From: Halofilum ochraceum
Lineage (GTDB): Bacteria; Pseudomonadota; Gammaproteobacteria; XJ16; Halofilaceae
Assembly (NCBI RefSeq): GCF_001614315.2
Contig: NZ_LVEG02000022.1
Coordinates: forward strand, 1-41,929
DNA: 41,929 nucleotides
Reading direction: 5' to 3'
The translations under genes and the position numbers were made by a program. Under the pieces are notes generated by a model, which made no database searches, was not told where the DNA came from, and saw nothing but the letters and a program-made list of their open reading frames with translations. Below, in pieces: positions 1 through 8,601 of this stretch. Position 1 is the first letter of the stretch. Every line of letters starts with the position of its first letter.

Positions 1-30
1 TGAATCCTGCGACCGCGGTGCAGGTCACCT

Positions 31-56
31 GTAGGAGCGAGCTTGCTCGCGATCAA
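31..56. repeat. REP-like palindrome
   Basis: The sequence GTAGGAGCGAGCTTGCTCGC contains the perfect stem GCGAGC/GCTCGC (37-42 with 45-50). It resembles the REP palindromes common between genes in Pseudomonas and other gammaproteobacteria, which begin GTRGGAGC. It lies just upstream of the merR promoter, so it probably marks the end of the preceding transcription unit, which is outside the window. Confidence 0.6.
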
Positions 57-59
57 CGC

Positions 60-91
60 TTGACTCTGTAGTCGACTACAGACTATAGCCT
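60..91 (+). promoter_or_regulatory. MerR-type promoter/operator of the copper operon
   Basis: A -35 hexamer TTGACT (60-65) is followed by the perfect 16-bp dyad CTGTAGTCGACTACAG (66-81) and then a -10, either TATAGC (84-89, spacer 18) or TAGCCT (86-91, spacer 20). A dyad filling an over-long spacer is the hallmark of promoters that MerR-family metal sensors bind and untwist. It drives the regulator and copA in the same direction, so the regulator is probably autoregulated. Confidence 0.8.
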
Positions 92-107
92 ATGCACTTG
101 AATCAAC

Positions 108-530
108 ATGGACACCGCCATGCAACACCTCAGCATCGGTCAGCTCGCGCGCCGCAGCGATGTCGGCGTGGAGACGATCCGCTTCTACGAGCGCGAGGGG
201 CTGATCGCCGCGGACGGCCGCACGGCGAGTGGTTACCGCCGCTTTGCCCCCGCGGTCACCGAGCGGCTCGGCTTCATCAAGCGTGCCAAGAAACTCGGGT
301 TTTCGCTGACCGAGATCCGACAACTGCTGGAACTCGCCGAGGCGGAAGGCGACCGCGCCAGCGTGAAAGCGCTGGCCGAACACAAACTGGCGGAGATCGA
401 ACACCGGATCGGTGAGCTGCAGCGCATGCGGGCAGCCCTCGCCGATCTCACGCGGCAGTGCTCCGGGCATGGTCCCGTTGAAGGCTGCCCGATTATCGAG
501 ACGCTCAACGAGGACGCCGGTCATGAGTGA
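108..530 (+). CDS. cueR: CueR-like MerR family copper-responsive regulator
   Basis: DNA-binding transcription activator that should switch on copA when cytoplasmic Cu(I) rises. The N-terminus has the MerR winged helix ([20 protein letters not shown]), followed by a long dimerisation helix and a C-terminal metal loop, [10 protein letters not shown] followed by PIIETL. Two cysteines with eight residues between them, and no cysteine at the start of the dimer helix (Ser-Val-Lys instead), fit the Cu(I)/Ag(I) CueR/HmrR class rather than mercury MerR or zinc ZntR. A second ATG at 120 (MQHLSIGQ) lines up better with family N-termini and may be the true start. The stop overlaps the copA start (ATGAGTGA), so the two are translationally coupled. 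CadR/PbrR-like specificity is less likely. Confidence 0.85.
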   Translation: MDTAMQHLSIGQLARRSDVGVETIRFYEREGLIAADGRTASGYRRFAPAVTERLGFIKRAKKLGFSLTEIRQLLELAEAEGDRASVKALAEHKLAEIEHRIGELQRMRAALADLTRQCSGHGPVEGCPIIETLNEDAGHE

Positions 531-2898
531 CCACTGCGAGCACGAGAAGACCACCAGCGCGAAACAGCAGAGCACCTGCTGTCATGGCAATGCCGCGGAA
601 AGCGCGCCCGAAACCACGGACCACGGAAGCGGGTGCTGCGGCCACGCCGATTCGCGTCCCGCGGATACCGGCAACACGCCCGGCAAGTACATCTGCGCCT
701 GCTGCCCGGGCGTCGAAGCGGACGAACCCGGCAACTGCCCCCACTGCGGGATGGCTCTGCAGCGGGTCGGCGGGTCCGCGACGACCACGCGCTACACCTG
801 CCCGATGCACCCCGAAATCGTGCGCGACGAACCGGGCGATTGCCCGATCTGCGGCATGGCGCTCGAGCCTATGACGGTCACCGCCGACGAGGGTCCGAGT
901 GCCGAACTGGTCTCGATGACGCGACGCTTCTGGATCTCGGCCGCACTGTCGATTCCACTGATCGTCCTGACCATGGGCGGCATGGTCGGCCTTGACGTCG
1001 ATGCGTGGATCGATCGTTCGATCTCGGGCTGGCTGCAGCTCCTGCTGGCGACGCCGGTCGTGCTGTGGGGCGGCGCGCCGTTCTTCCAGCGCGGCTGGCA
1101 GTCGGTCGTCAATCGGCGCCTGAACATGTTCACGCTGATCGCGCTGGGTACCGGTGCGGCGTTTGCGTTCAGCCTGGTGGCATTGCTGTTCCCCGGCATC
1201 CTGCCGGCGGCGTTCCTGGAAGGCGGTCACCCACCGCTGTACTTCGAGGCCGCGGCCGTCATCACCACGCTCGTCCTGCTCGGCCAGGTGCTGGAAATCC
1301 GCGCCCGCGAGCGGACCTCGGGGGCGCTGAAATCCCTGCTGGAACTGGCACCGCCGCAGGCCGTGCGGATCGATGCCGACGGCAACGAGGAAACGGTGCC
1401 ACTGGAACGCGTGACCACCGGTGACCACCTGCGCGTCAAACCCGGCGAGAAGGTGCCGGTGGACGGCGAGATCCTCGAGGGATCGAGCAATGTCGACGAA
1501 TCCATGATCACCGGCGAGCCGATGCCCGTGAGCAAGACTACGGGCGACCGCGTCACCGGCGGGACCGTCAACCAGACCGGCGGTTTCGTCATGCGGGCCG
1601 ACCAGGTCGGCGGCGATACGCTGCTGGCGCGGATCGTCCAGCTGGTAGCGGACGCGCAGCGCTCGCGCGCACCGGTCCAGGGGCTGGCCGATCGGGTGGC
1701 CGGTATCTTCGTCCCGGTGGTGGTCGCGATCGCCCTGCTGGCATTCGGCGTGTGGGCGGTGATCGGTCCCGCGCCGGCACTGAACCACGCCTTCGTGGTC
1801 GCCATCTCGGTGCTGATTATCGCCTGCCCCTGCGCGGTCGGTCTGGCGACACCGATGTCGGTAATGGTCGGTCTGGGCCGGGGTGCCCAGGCCGGCGTGT
1901 TGATCCGCGACGCGACCGCGCTGCAGACGCTTGAGGGCGTCGACACGCTCGTCTGCGACAAGACCGGCACCCTGACCGAGGGTCGGCCGCGACTGGTGAC
2001 GATCGAGGCGTGGGACGGCATGGAAGAGGACGAGTTGCTGCGCGCGGCCGCGGCGGTGGAACGCGGGAGCGAACACCCGCTGGCCGCGGCGATCGTCGCC
2101 GGGGCGCGCGATCGCGGCATCGAGTTGGGCACGGCAAAGGATTTCGACTCCGTGACCGGCCAGGGCGTGCACGCAACCGTCGGCGGGCGCGTGGTGCTCG
2201 TCGGCAACCGTGCGTTGCTGGCCGACGCCGGGATCGACACCGACGCGCTGGAGACCCGTGCGGACGCACTGCGGGGCGAAGGCCAGACCGTCATGCTGGT
2301 CGCGATCGACGGCCAGCCGGCCGGGCTGCTGGGCGTCGCCGACCCGATCCGGGAGACCACGCGCGAGGCCCTTGAGCAATTGCATGCCGCCGGCGTGCGC
2401 GTTGTGATGTGTACCGGCGACAATGCCACCACGGCCGAGGCGGTCGCGCGCCAGCTCGGCATCGACGAGGTCCGGGCCGGCGTCTCGCCGGAGGACAAAC
2501 ACGCCCTCGTGCAGACGCTGCAGCGCGAGGGCCGGACCGTCGCCATGGCCGGCGACGGCGTCAACGACGCGCCGGCACTGGCCGCCGCTGACGTGGGGAT
2601 TGCCATGGGCGCCGGCACCGACGTGGCGCTCGAGAGCGCCCCGGTGACGCTGGTCCGCGGCGATCTGCGCGGCATCGCCAGTGCCCGCCAGCTGTCCCGG
2701 CGCACGATGACGAATATCCGCCAGAACCTGTTTTTCGCCTTCATCTACAACGGCGCGGGCGTGCCGATCGCGGCCGGCGTGCTCTACCCCGTATTCGGTC
2801 TGCTGCTGTCACCGATGATCGGCGCCGCCGCGATGAGCGCGAGTTCGGTCTGCGTCATCACGAACGCGCTGCGGCTGCGGCATGTCGCGCTGCGGTAA
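523..2898 (+). CDS. copA: Copper-exporting P1B-type ATPase
   Basis: ATP-driven Cu(I) exporter of the inner membrane, 791 residues from the ATG that overlaps the end of the regulator. The N-terminus is Cys/His rich and carries two short heavy-metal-binding modules (ICACCPGV...CPHCGMAL and YTCPMHPE...CPICGMAL) instead of classical ferredoxin-like CxxC domains. The P-type core is complete: TGEP actuator loop, CPC in the membrane (C435-C437), phosphorylated DKTGT (D479), the SEHPLA nucleotide-site motif and [10 protein letters not shown]. The YN near residue 750 and the final MSASS helix match the Cu(I)-specific CopA group (P1B-1). The long antisense frame here is a G+C artefact. Transcribed from the MerR-type promoter and followed with a one-base overlap by a truncated globin gene. 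Confidence 0.95.
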   Translation: MSDHCEHEKTTSAKQQSTCCHGNAAESAPETTDHGSGCCGHADSRPADTGNTPGKYICACCPGVEADEPGNCPHCGMALQRVGGSATTTRYTCPMHPEIVRDEPGDCPICGMALEPMTVTADEGPSAELVSMTRRFWISAALSIPLIVLTMGGMVGLDVDAWIDRSISGWLQLLLATPVVLWGGAPFFQRGWQSVVNRRLNMFTLIALGTGAAFAFSLVALLFPGILPAAFLEGGHPPLYFEAAAVITTLVLLGQVLEIRARERTSGALKSLLELAPPQAVRIDADGNEETVPLERVTTGDHLRVKPGEKVPVDGEILEGSSNVDESMITGEPMPVSKTTGDRVTGGTVNQTGGFVMRADQVGGDTLLARIVQLVADAQRSRAPVQGLADRVAGIFVPVVVAIALLAFGVWAVIGPAPALNHAFVVAISVLIIACPCAVGLATPMSVMVGLGRGAQAGVLIRDATALQTLEGVDTLVCDKTGTLTEGRPRLVTIEAWDGMEEDELLRAAAAVERGSEHPLAAAIVAGARDRGIELGTAKDFDSVTGQGVHATVGGRVVLVGNRALLADAGIDTDALETRADALRGEGQTVMLVAIDGQPAGLLGVADPIRETTREALEQLHAAGVRVVMCTGDNATTAEAVARQLGIDEVRAGVSPEDKHALVQTLQREGRTVAMAGDGVNDAPALAAADVGIAMGAGTDVALESAPVTLVRGDLRGIASARQLSRRTMTNIRQNLFFAFIYNGAGVPIAAGVLYPVFGLLLSPMIGAAAMSASSVCVITNALRLRHVALR

Positions 2899-3344
2899 TG
2901 ACGGGTACGGCCATGCAGACCAGCGCATCGGTAGCGGCGCATGAAACGCGCGACCTGAACAGTCCGGAGGCCATCTCCGAACTCGTGGACGCCTTCTACG
3001 CGCGCGTGCTGGTGGATCCGACCCTCGCGCCGATGTTCACGAAGGTGGCGGCGGTCGATCTCGACCAGCATCTGCCCACCATCAAGGCCTTCTGGCGCAA
3101 GATGCTGCTGGGCCGCCCGGACTATGACCGCAACATGGTCGCGCGCCACGCTGCGGTGCACGCGCGCATGCCGCTCACCCGCCGGCATTTCGATCGCTGG
3201 CTGGCGCTGTTCACGCGCACGATCGACGAGCGCTTCGCGGGCCCGGGCGCCGACCGGGCCCGGACCCTGGCGGTGCGGATTGCCGCCAATCTGGAACGCA
3301 ACCTGGACGCGTATGCGGAGGACACCGTAAGGACACGGAAGTAG
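2898..3344 (+). CDS. Group III truncated hemoglobin
   Basis: Small haem protein of 148 residues, presumably cytoplasmic, binding O2, NO or CO. The fold signature is FYARVLVDPTLAPMF early, then LPTIKAFWRKMLLG, then HARMPLTRRHFDRWLALF containing the proximal-histidine region, which matches group III (cyanoglobin-like) trHbs. The ATG shares one base with the copA stop codon (TAATG), so it is the third cistron of the copper operon. The ATG five codons in (2913) is an alternative start. The TAG stop lies inside the first bases of a palindromic repeat. Family function is poorly established; a role in copper or nitrosative stress is inferred only from context. Confidence 0.88.
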   Translation: MTGTAMQTSASVAAHETRDLNSPEAISELVDAFYARVLVDPTLAPMFTKVAAVDLDQHLPTIKAFWRKMLLGRPDYDRNMVARHAAVHARMPLTRRHFDRWLALFTRTIDERFAGPGADRARTLAVRIAANLERNLDAYAEDTVRTRK

Positions 3345-3452
3345 GCCGGCCTTGCGCGGTCCCGGGCATCCCACCGTGCAATGCCGGCATTCCCCGGCGG
3401 CCGATGGTGGTGCGGGAGGCAAATGCCGCGGGCGCCGGGTAAGGCCGGCCTC
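3341..3452. repeat. Inverted-repeat-bounded element, copy 1
   Basis: Bounded by TAGGCCGGCCTT on the left and its near-exact complement AAGGCCGGCCTC on the right, with a conserved core GCCGGCATTCCCCGGCGGCC. A second copy lies at 37030-37162 with the same ends and core. No coding capacity; looks like a small non-autonomous palindromic element. Its first bases supply the TAG stop of the preceding globin gene. Confidence 0.7.
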
Positions 3453-3502
3453 TCATAGCCCGCTGATCGGGGCGTCATAAAATGTCACCCGCGCCCCTGC
3501 GC

Positions 3503-3880
3503 TTAAAAGCGCCGCGGGGGCCACCGCACGAACGATCCGACGGTGATCAAGGCGAACAGCAGGTACGCCACGTGCGCCTGCCACAGCGCGATGTCGTAAT
3601 ACAGCAGCCGCCCGACCCACTCGGCGATAAAACCGGCCTCGTCCACCGCCTGCCCGCGCCAGCGGGCCTCCAGCAGGGTCAGCGGGCAGTACACCCCGAG
3701 CACGACCTCGGCCACGACAATGCCGATCGCGCCAAGATGCAGCCAGCGGAACCAGGGGTTGCGGGTCCAGCGCCACCCTGCGAGTCCGCCCCACATGATC
3801 AGGCCCTGGCCGACCACGACAAAGGCCACGTATGCGAGGTGTGCCAGGGCGAGCAGATCGGCTGCGAGATGCGATTGCAT
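3503..3880 (-). CDS. DUF2784 family inner-membrane protein
   Basis: A 125-residue integral membrane protein with about four hydrophobic helices: LLALAHLAYVAFVVVGQGLI, the stretch around WLHLGAIGIVVAEVVLG, the LLYYDIALWQ region and VAYLLFALITVGSF. The NPWFRWLHL and CPLTLLE motifs are typical of DUF2784 proteins, which have no assigned function. The ATG at 3880 has a GGAG ribosome-binding site about nine bases upstream. It converges on the copper operon and is divergent from the symporter gene. No enzymatic motif is visible. Confidence 0.82.
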   Translation of the reverse strand: MQSHLAADLLALAHLAYVAFVVVGQGLIMWGGLAGWRWTRNPWFRWLHLGAIGIVVAEVVLGVYCPLTLLEARWRGQAVDEAGFIAEWVGRLLYYDIALWQAHVAYLLFALITVGSFVRWPPRRF

Positions 3881-4031
3881 TGCTACTCCGGAGTTCCACC
3901 GGCCCCGCTCCGGTCCGCTCGATCAGCGATTCATGGCCCCGGGGGATACGGCGTATAGTTCGCACTGACCTGGAGACAGGGTACCGCGGGATACAGACTC
4001 CCTCTTCCCCGGAACGTACGGATCATACTGC

Positions 4032-5384
4032 ATGCCCACCAGCGATCACGCCCCCTTCGTACGCCCACTCACCGGGCTCGCCAATCGACTCAACCGCCTG
4101 GTCGAAGACCGCCTCTGGCTGAAGGTCATCATCGGGATGGTGCTTGGTATCATCACCGGAGTTCTCCTCGGTCCCGGCGTTGGCTGGGTCGAACCGGCGC
4201 TGTCGCATTCGATCGTAAGCTGGCTGGCGCTGCCGGGGCAGCTCTTCCTCGCGCTGGTGCAGATGATCGTCGTGCCGCTCGTGTTCGCGTCCATCGTGCG
4301 CGGGATCGCGACCCAGGCGGGCGGCGCCAATCTGCGGCTCGTCGGGATTGGCGGTGGTCTGTTCTTCCTCGTGACCACGGTGATCGCCACCGCCATCGGT
4401 CTCGCGCTGGCCATCGCGATCGATCCTGGCGCCTACGTGGACGTCGAACAGCTGCGCAACACCATGGCGGCCCCGGTCACCGCTGTCACGGAGCCGGCAA
4501 ACCGCCCCGATGTGACCAACCTGCCCGCGCTGCTCGTCTCGCTCCTGCCGACCAACCCGCTGGACGCGATGGCCCAGGGGCAGATGCTCCAGGTGATCGG
4601 CTTCGCCTTCATCGTCGGCGTCGCGCTGCTCGGCATGCCACGTGACAAGGCGGTGCCACTGCTGGATCTGCTCGGCTCCATCCTCGAGGTCTGTATGACC
4701 GTGGTCTCGTGGGCGATGCGGCTGGCACCGTTCGCGGTGTTCGGGCTCATGACGCGACTGGTATCGACGGTCGGTTTCGGCGTACTCGCGGCCATGACGG
4801 TCTATGTGGCGACCGTGCTCGCGGGACTCCTGCTGCTGGTGGCGCTGTACCTGATCATCATCGGGGTCAGCGCCGGCCGGCGACCGCTGGCCTTCCTCGG
4901 CGCGACCCGGGAACTGCTGCTGCTGGCCTTCTCGACCTCGAGCTCGGCCGCGGTCATGCCGCTGTCGATCCGGACCGCCGAGCAGGGCCTCGGCGTGCGC
5001 GCATCCATCGCGAAACTGATCGTGCCGCTGGGCGCCACGGTCAACATGAACGGCACGGCCCTGTATCAGGGCGTGGCGACGGTGTTCCTGGCGTCGGCAT
5101 TCGGCGTACCGCTCGACGCGTCGGCCCTGCTGTTCGTCGTCGTGATGGCGGTCATCGCGGCGATCGGTTCACCGGGTACGCCCGGGGCCGGCATCGTCAT
5201 CCTTGCCATGCTGCTGGAAGGGGTGGGCATCCCGGCGGCGGGTGTTGCATTGATCCTCGGTGTCGACCGGCTGCTCGATATGAGCCGAACCGCCGTCAAC
5301 GTCGCGGGCGACATGACCGCATGCGTCGTGCTTGAGCGGTTCGCGGGCAAGGAGAAAGCCGCCGCGGCGCCTGCAACCGCGTGA
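4032..5384 (+). CDS. Na+-coupled dicarboxylate/amino-acid symporter (Glt/DctA family)
   Basis: Inner-membrane secondary transporter of the dicarboxylate/amino acid:cation symporter (DAACS) family, 450 residues, full length. Visible signatures are the serine-rich hairpin FSTSSSAAVMPLS, NMNGTALYQG in the sodium-binding helix, the GSPGTPGAG second hairpin, and the last helix with DRLLDMSRTAVNVAGD. The Asp, Arg, Thr and Asn positions that bind substrate and sodium in GltPh (D390, D394, R397, T398, N401, D405) are all conserved. This favours aspartate/glutamate or a C4-dicarboxylate, though the substrate cannot be fixed. A TATAGT at 3954-3959 is a plausible -10. Stop is 11 bases from the end of the convergent neighbour. 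Confidence 0.92.
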   Translation: MPTSDHAPFVRPLTGLANRLNRLVEDRLWLKVIIGMVLGIITGVLLGPGVGWVEPALSHSIVSWLALPGQLFLALVQMIVVPLVFASIVRGIATQAGGANLRLVGIGGGLFFLVTTVIATAIGLALAIAIDPGAYVDVEQLRNTMAAPVTAVTEPANRPDVTNLPALLVSLLPTNPLDAMAQGQMLQVIGFAFIVGVALLGMPRDKAVPLLDLLGSILEVCMTVVSWAMRLAPFAVFGLMTRLVSTVGFGVLAAMTVYVATVLAGLLLLVALYLIIIGVSAGRRPLAFLGATRELLLLAFSTSSSAAVMPLSIRTAEQGLGVRASIAKLIVPLGATVNMNGTALYQGVATVFLASAFGVPLDASALLFVVVMAVIAAIGSPGTPGAGIVILAMLLEGVGIPAAGVALILGVDRLLDMSRTAVNVAGDMTACVVLERFAGKEKAAAAPATA

Positions 5385-5395
5385 TCCGTGCCCGT

Positions 5396-5872
5396 TCAGG
5401 CATCCAGCAGGCGCGCCGCGCGCCGATAGCGGGCGTATTCAATGAAACCGCGAACCGCCCAGATGCCAAAGGCGGCGGCCGCCACCGCCGCCGTGACCGA
5501 AGCAGCCCGTGCAGATAGCCCGGCACCCTCGTGCCAGAGACCGAGGGCCGGAATAAGGAGGACGGCGGCGGGGATCGCCGGGAACCAGCCGCGCATGGCG
5601 GCCGCCATGCCGCGCGGTTCAACGAGGCGCGCCCCCCAGGTGTGGTTGTCCCAGGCATAGGCTCGATACACGCCGGCCCGCGAGCGGCCGGCCACGGTCA
5701 CCTGATCGCCCTCGTTGAGCGGCAGCGCGGCCCCATGGCGCAGCTCGACCGTGTTGCCCGCGACCCGGAAGCGATAGATATGAACGGTCGGCGCCGGCCG
5801 GCCTGCACGGCCGCGGCCCACCTGGTGCCGTTGATACTCGAGCCGCTCGACGGTGCCCTGCACTCGCTCCAT
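5396..5872 (-). CDS. Hypothetical membrane protein
   Basis: Not recognised. About 158 residues from the ATG at 5872; an in-frame GTG at 5893 would add seven. The first ~90 residues look like a small beta-rich, OB-fold-like soluble part (HIYRFRVAGNTVELRHG, then LNEGDQVTVAGRSRAGVYRAYAW), followed by two predicted membrane helices near residues 95-115 and 120-140 and a basic tail. It lies just downstream of tag on the same strand, with about 75 bases between them. No ribosome-binding site stands out for either start. Confidence 0.65.
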   Translation of the reverse strand: MERVQGTVERLEYQRHQVGRGRAGRPAPTVHIYRFRVAGNTVELRHGAALPLNEGDQVTVAGRSRAGVYRAYAWDNHTWGARLVEPRGMAAAMRGWFPAIPAAVLLIPALGLWHEGAGLSARAASVTAAVAAAAFGIWAVRGFIEYARYRRAARLLDA

Positions 5873-5946
5873 GGCGCGGTCAGCCACCCGCACGCATCAC
5901 GGCCGCAAGAGCGGCGACCGTGGCGACAAACCGGCGGACCAGGCCG

Positions 5947-6570
5947 TTACGGACGGGCACGGAAGCAACGCTCGACGTGATCGTCGACGAGACCGACGGC
6001 CTGCATGTAGGCGTAACAGATCGTCGGCCCGACAAACCGGAAACCGGCCGCCCGAAGCGCTTTCGACAAGCGCTTCGAAGTGGGAGTCTCCGACGGGATG
6101 TCCGCCTCGGAGGCGGGCCGGTTGACCACCGGCTCGCCGTCGACGAAGGACCACAACCAGTCGCTGAAGCGGCCATGGCGTTCGCGCAGATCCAGGAAAG
6201 CCCGCGCGTTGCCGACGGCGGCGTTGAGCTTCGCGCGATTGCGCACGATGCGCTGATCCTGCATCAGGCGCTCGATATCCTGTTCGCCGAACGCGGCGAC
6301 CCGCTCCGGATCGAACCCGGCGAATACCTCGCGGAAGGCGTCGCGCTTTTTCAGGATCGTCAGCCAGGACAGGCCGGCCTGCTGTCCCTCGAGAACGAGC
6401 ATCTCGAACAGGTGGCGGTCGTCGTGAGCGGGTACACCCCACTCCTCGTCATGGTATTCGACGTAGAGCGGGTCGGTACCACACCAGGCGCAGCGCTCGC
6501 GCGTGTCATTACGGTTCGGCAAGGTTCGTCCCGGGGCGGGAGGGGCTGTGACATCATACGCCCTTGCCAT
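5947..6570 (-). CDS. tag: DNA-3-methyladenine glycosylase I
   Basis: Base-excision repair enzyme that removes 3-methyladenine from alkylated DNA. The sequence keeps the Tag zinc ligands (Cys in RCAWCG, His in YHDEEWG, and the HxxxC pair in DDHVERC) and the base-pocket segment HLFEMLVLEGQQAGLSW with the catalytic Glu. The motif GPTICYAYMQAVG is also typical. The annotated ATG gives 207 residues with about 20 more at the N-terminus than E. coli Tag. The family normally starts a few residues before RCAWC, so an internal TTG could be the real start. That would also relieve the tight divergent spacing with the esterase gene. Confidence 0.93.
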   Translation of the reverse strand: MARAYDVTAPPAPGRTLPNRNDTRERCAWCGTDPLYVEYHDEEWGVPAHDDRHLFEMLVLEGQQAGLSWLTILKKRDAFREVFAGFDPERVAAFGEQDIERLMQDQRIVRNRAKLNAAVGNARAFLDLRERHGRFSDWLWSFVDGEPVVNRPASEADIPSETPTSKRLSKALRAAGFRFVGPTICYAYMQAVGLVDDHVERCFRARP

Positions 6571-6677
6571 ACGGTATCGGCAGGGGCCGGCCTATGGGCG
6601 CAGGGCGCGTCACGCCGACGCGACCTGTGCGGAATGTGCGGTCGCTCAATACACCAGGGTGTGAACCGGAGTACCCC

Positions 6678-7307
6678 ATGCAACGTATGCGCCGTGCGCG
6701 CGCAGTGGCCGCCATCGCGGTCGTCGTATTGCTGGTCGCCGGATGCAGCGGGCCACCGCCGCTGGACCCCCTGGCCGACGACGCCCGCATACTCGCTTTC
6801 GGCGACAGCCTGACGCACGGTACCGGCGCGGATGACGGCGATAGTTACCCGGCCGCGCTTGAACGACTGAGCGGGCGCGAGGTCATCGAATCGGGCGTGC
6901 CGGGCGAACTGTCCGCGGAGGGACGGCGACGACTGCCCGGCGTGCTGGATGCGGTCGAGCCCGACCTCGTCATCCTTCTGCACGGCGGCAACGACATCCT
7001 GCGCGGAAAAGACCTCGGCGCCACCCGAAGGAATCTCGCGGCCATGGTCGACAGCGCCCGACAGCGCGGCATCCCGGTCGTACTGGTCGGCGTGCCAGCC
7101 CGGGCGCTGTTTTTCCAGACCACAGCGGACCTCTACTACACGGTGGCCGAGCGCGAAGGCGTGCCCCTGGAGGCGGACATCATGGAGACGATCATCGACA
7201 GCCCGGAACTTCGGTCCGACCAGGTCCATCCAAACGCGGCGGGCTACCGGCGCCTGGCGGAGGCGGTGCACCGTCTGCTCGTACGCACCGGGGCACTCGC
7301 GTCCTGA
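6678..7307 (+). CDS. GDSL-family (TesA-like) esterase, predicted lipoprotein
   Basis: SGNH hydrolase of the TesA arylesterase/acyl-CoA thioesterase group, 209 residues. The catalytic serine is in FGDSLTHGTGA (S44), block III is HGGND and the Asp-His pair is in DQVHPN. The signal segment AVAAIAVVVLLVAGC ends in a lipobox with Cys23, so the mature enzyme should be lipid-anchored, whereas E. coli TesA is a soluble periplasmic protein. The start was chosen because GGAG (6669-6672) precedes this ATG and the signal peptide begins there; longer in-frame extensions upstream lack support. Divergent from tag; likely acts on esters or lysophospholipids in the envelope. Confidence 0.88.
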   Translation: MQRMRRARAVAAIAVVVLLVAGCSGPPPLDPLADDARILAFGDSLTHGTGADDGDSYPAALERLSGREVIESGVPGELSAEGRRRLPGVLDAVEPDLVILLHGGNDILRGKDLGATRRNLAAMVDSARQRGIPVVLVGVPARALFFQTTADLYYTVAEREGVPLEADIMETIIDSPELRSDQVHPNAAGYRRLAEAVHRLLVRTGALAS

Positions 7308-7434
7308 TGCGTCGCCATACCGGGAACATGGCCCGTAGCGCGCCCGCGTCGAGCGGACCGCGTGGAAATCGGACGAACCCGAACGCGACCACGACTCGAA
7401 TTCGATCCCGGTATACCCGGCGAAAGGACAGTGG

Positions 7435-8601
7435 ATGAGCATGTATCGATGGGGCATCAGCATCGCGGCCGTCGCTGCAATCGCCGCCGGCGCCTGGTGG
7501 CTGCGTGACCAGGGCGTCGCACCGCCATCGACAGACCAGGGCGACAGCCGGGTCGCGGTCGAGGCCGCGCCCGTGGAGACGGGGTCGGTCGCCGACGTGC
7601 GGACCTTCACCGGTACCCTGGAGGCCGGTGATGCCTTCACCGTCGCACCGAAGATCGGCGCGCAGATCGAGCGCATCCATGTCGATATCGGCGACCGGGT
7701 CGAGCAGGGCCAGGTCGTGGCCGAGCTCGACGACGACGAGGCGACCCAGGCCGTCGCCGAGGCCGAGGCCGAGCTCGCCGTAGCCCGCGCCGAAGTGGAA
7801 CAGGCGCAGGCGGATGCGCGGCTCGCCCGGCGCGAGTTCGAGCGTACCCGCTCGCTCGCCGAGCGCGATCTGGCCTCGACATCCGAACTCGATACGACCC
7901 GGGCGCGCGCGGAAGCGCAGAATGCCGCCGTCGAGGTGGCGAAGGCCCGCGTGACACAGCGCGAGGCCGCGCTCGCGCGGGCGCGGGTGCAGCTCAGCTA
8001 CACCCGTGTGCGCGCTGACTGGCGCGGTGGCGACAGTGAACGCGTGGTCGGCGAGCGCATGGTGAACGCCGGCGATACGGTCGCCGCCAACACGCCCCTC
8101 GTCTCGGTCCTGGGGATCGCGCCGATCACGGCGGCCGTGTTCGCGCCGGAGAGCGACTACGCGCGACTCTCGGGCGGTCAGACCGTGGCGGTCACCGCCG
8201 ATGCGTTACCCGGCCGGACGTTCCAGGGCCGCATCAGCCGCATCGCCCCACGGTTCGAGAGCGATTCGCGCCAGGCGCGCTTCGAAGTGACCTTGCCGAA
8301 TGAGGATCGCGCCCTGAAGCCGGGGATGTTCGTGACAGTGCGGGTAACGGTGGCCACGGCCGACGATGCCACCCTGGTGCCCGCGGAAGCGATCGTGCGC
8401 CGGCAGGAGGGACCTGGCGTGTACCGGGTGGTCGAGGGCGATCCGCCGACCGTGCAGTTCGTGCCGGTCACCGTCGGTATCGAGGGCGACGATGGCGTCG
8501 AGATCCTCGAGCCCGAGCTGTCCGGCCGGGTCGTCACGCTCGGGCAGCAGATGCTCGAGGACGACGCGCCGGTGATCGTCTCGGAGCTGCCGTCGCCGTG
8601 A
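7435..8601 (+). CDS. RND efflux periplasmic adaptor (membrane fusion protein)
   Basis: HlyD/AcrA-type adaptor of 388 residues that would bridge the RND pump to an outer-membrane channel. An N-terminal membrane anchor (ISIAAVAAIAAGAWWL) is followed by a lipoyl half-domain (KIGAQIERIHVDIGDRVEQG). An Ala/Glu/Arg-rich helical hairpin spans roughly residues 100-180, with a second lipoyl half and a beta-barrel with LKPGMFVTVRV. The start has AAAGGA six bases upstream. There is no lipobox Cys, so it is anchored by its N-terminal helix. The stop overlaps the permease start (GTGA). No outer-membrane factor gene follows. Confidence 0.93.
   Translation: MSMYRWGISIAAVAAIAAGAWWLRDQGVAPPSTDQGDSRVAVEAAPVETGSVADVRTFTGTLEAGDAFTVAPKIGAQIERIHVDIGDRVEQGQVVAELDDDEATQAVAEAEAELAVARAEVEQAQADARLARREFERTRSLAERDLASTSELDTTRARAEAQNAAVEVAKARVTQREAALARARVQLSYTRVRADWRGGDSERVVGERMVNAGDTVAANTPLVSVLGIAPITAAVFAPESDYARLSGGQTVAVTADALPGRTFQGRISRIAPRFESDSRQARFEVTLPNEDRALKPGMFVTVRVTVATADDATLVPAEAIVRRQEGPGVYRVVEGDPPTVQFVPVTVGIEGDDGVEILEPELSGRVVTLGQQMLEDDAPVIVSELPSP

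Noticed and set aside
505-2744. Antisense frames over copA (505-2502, 1227-2744)
   Set aside because: Opposite a complete CopA; composition is typical of shadow frames.
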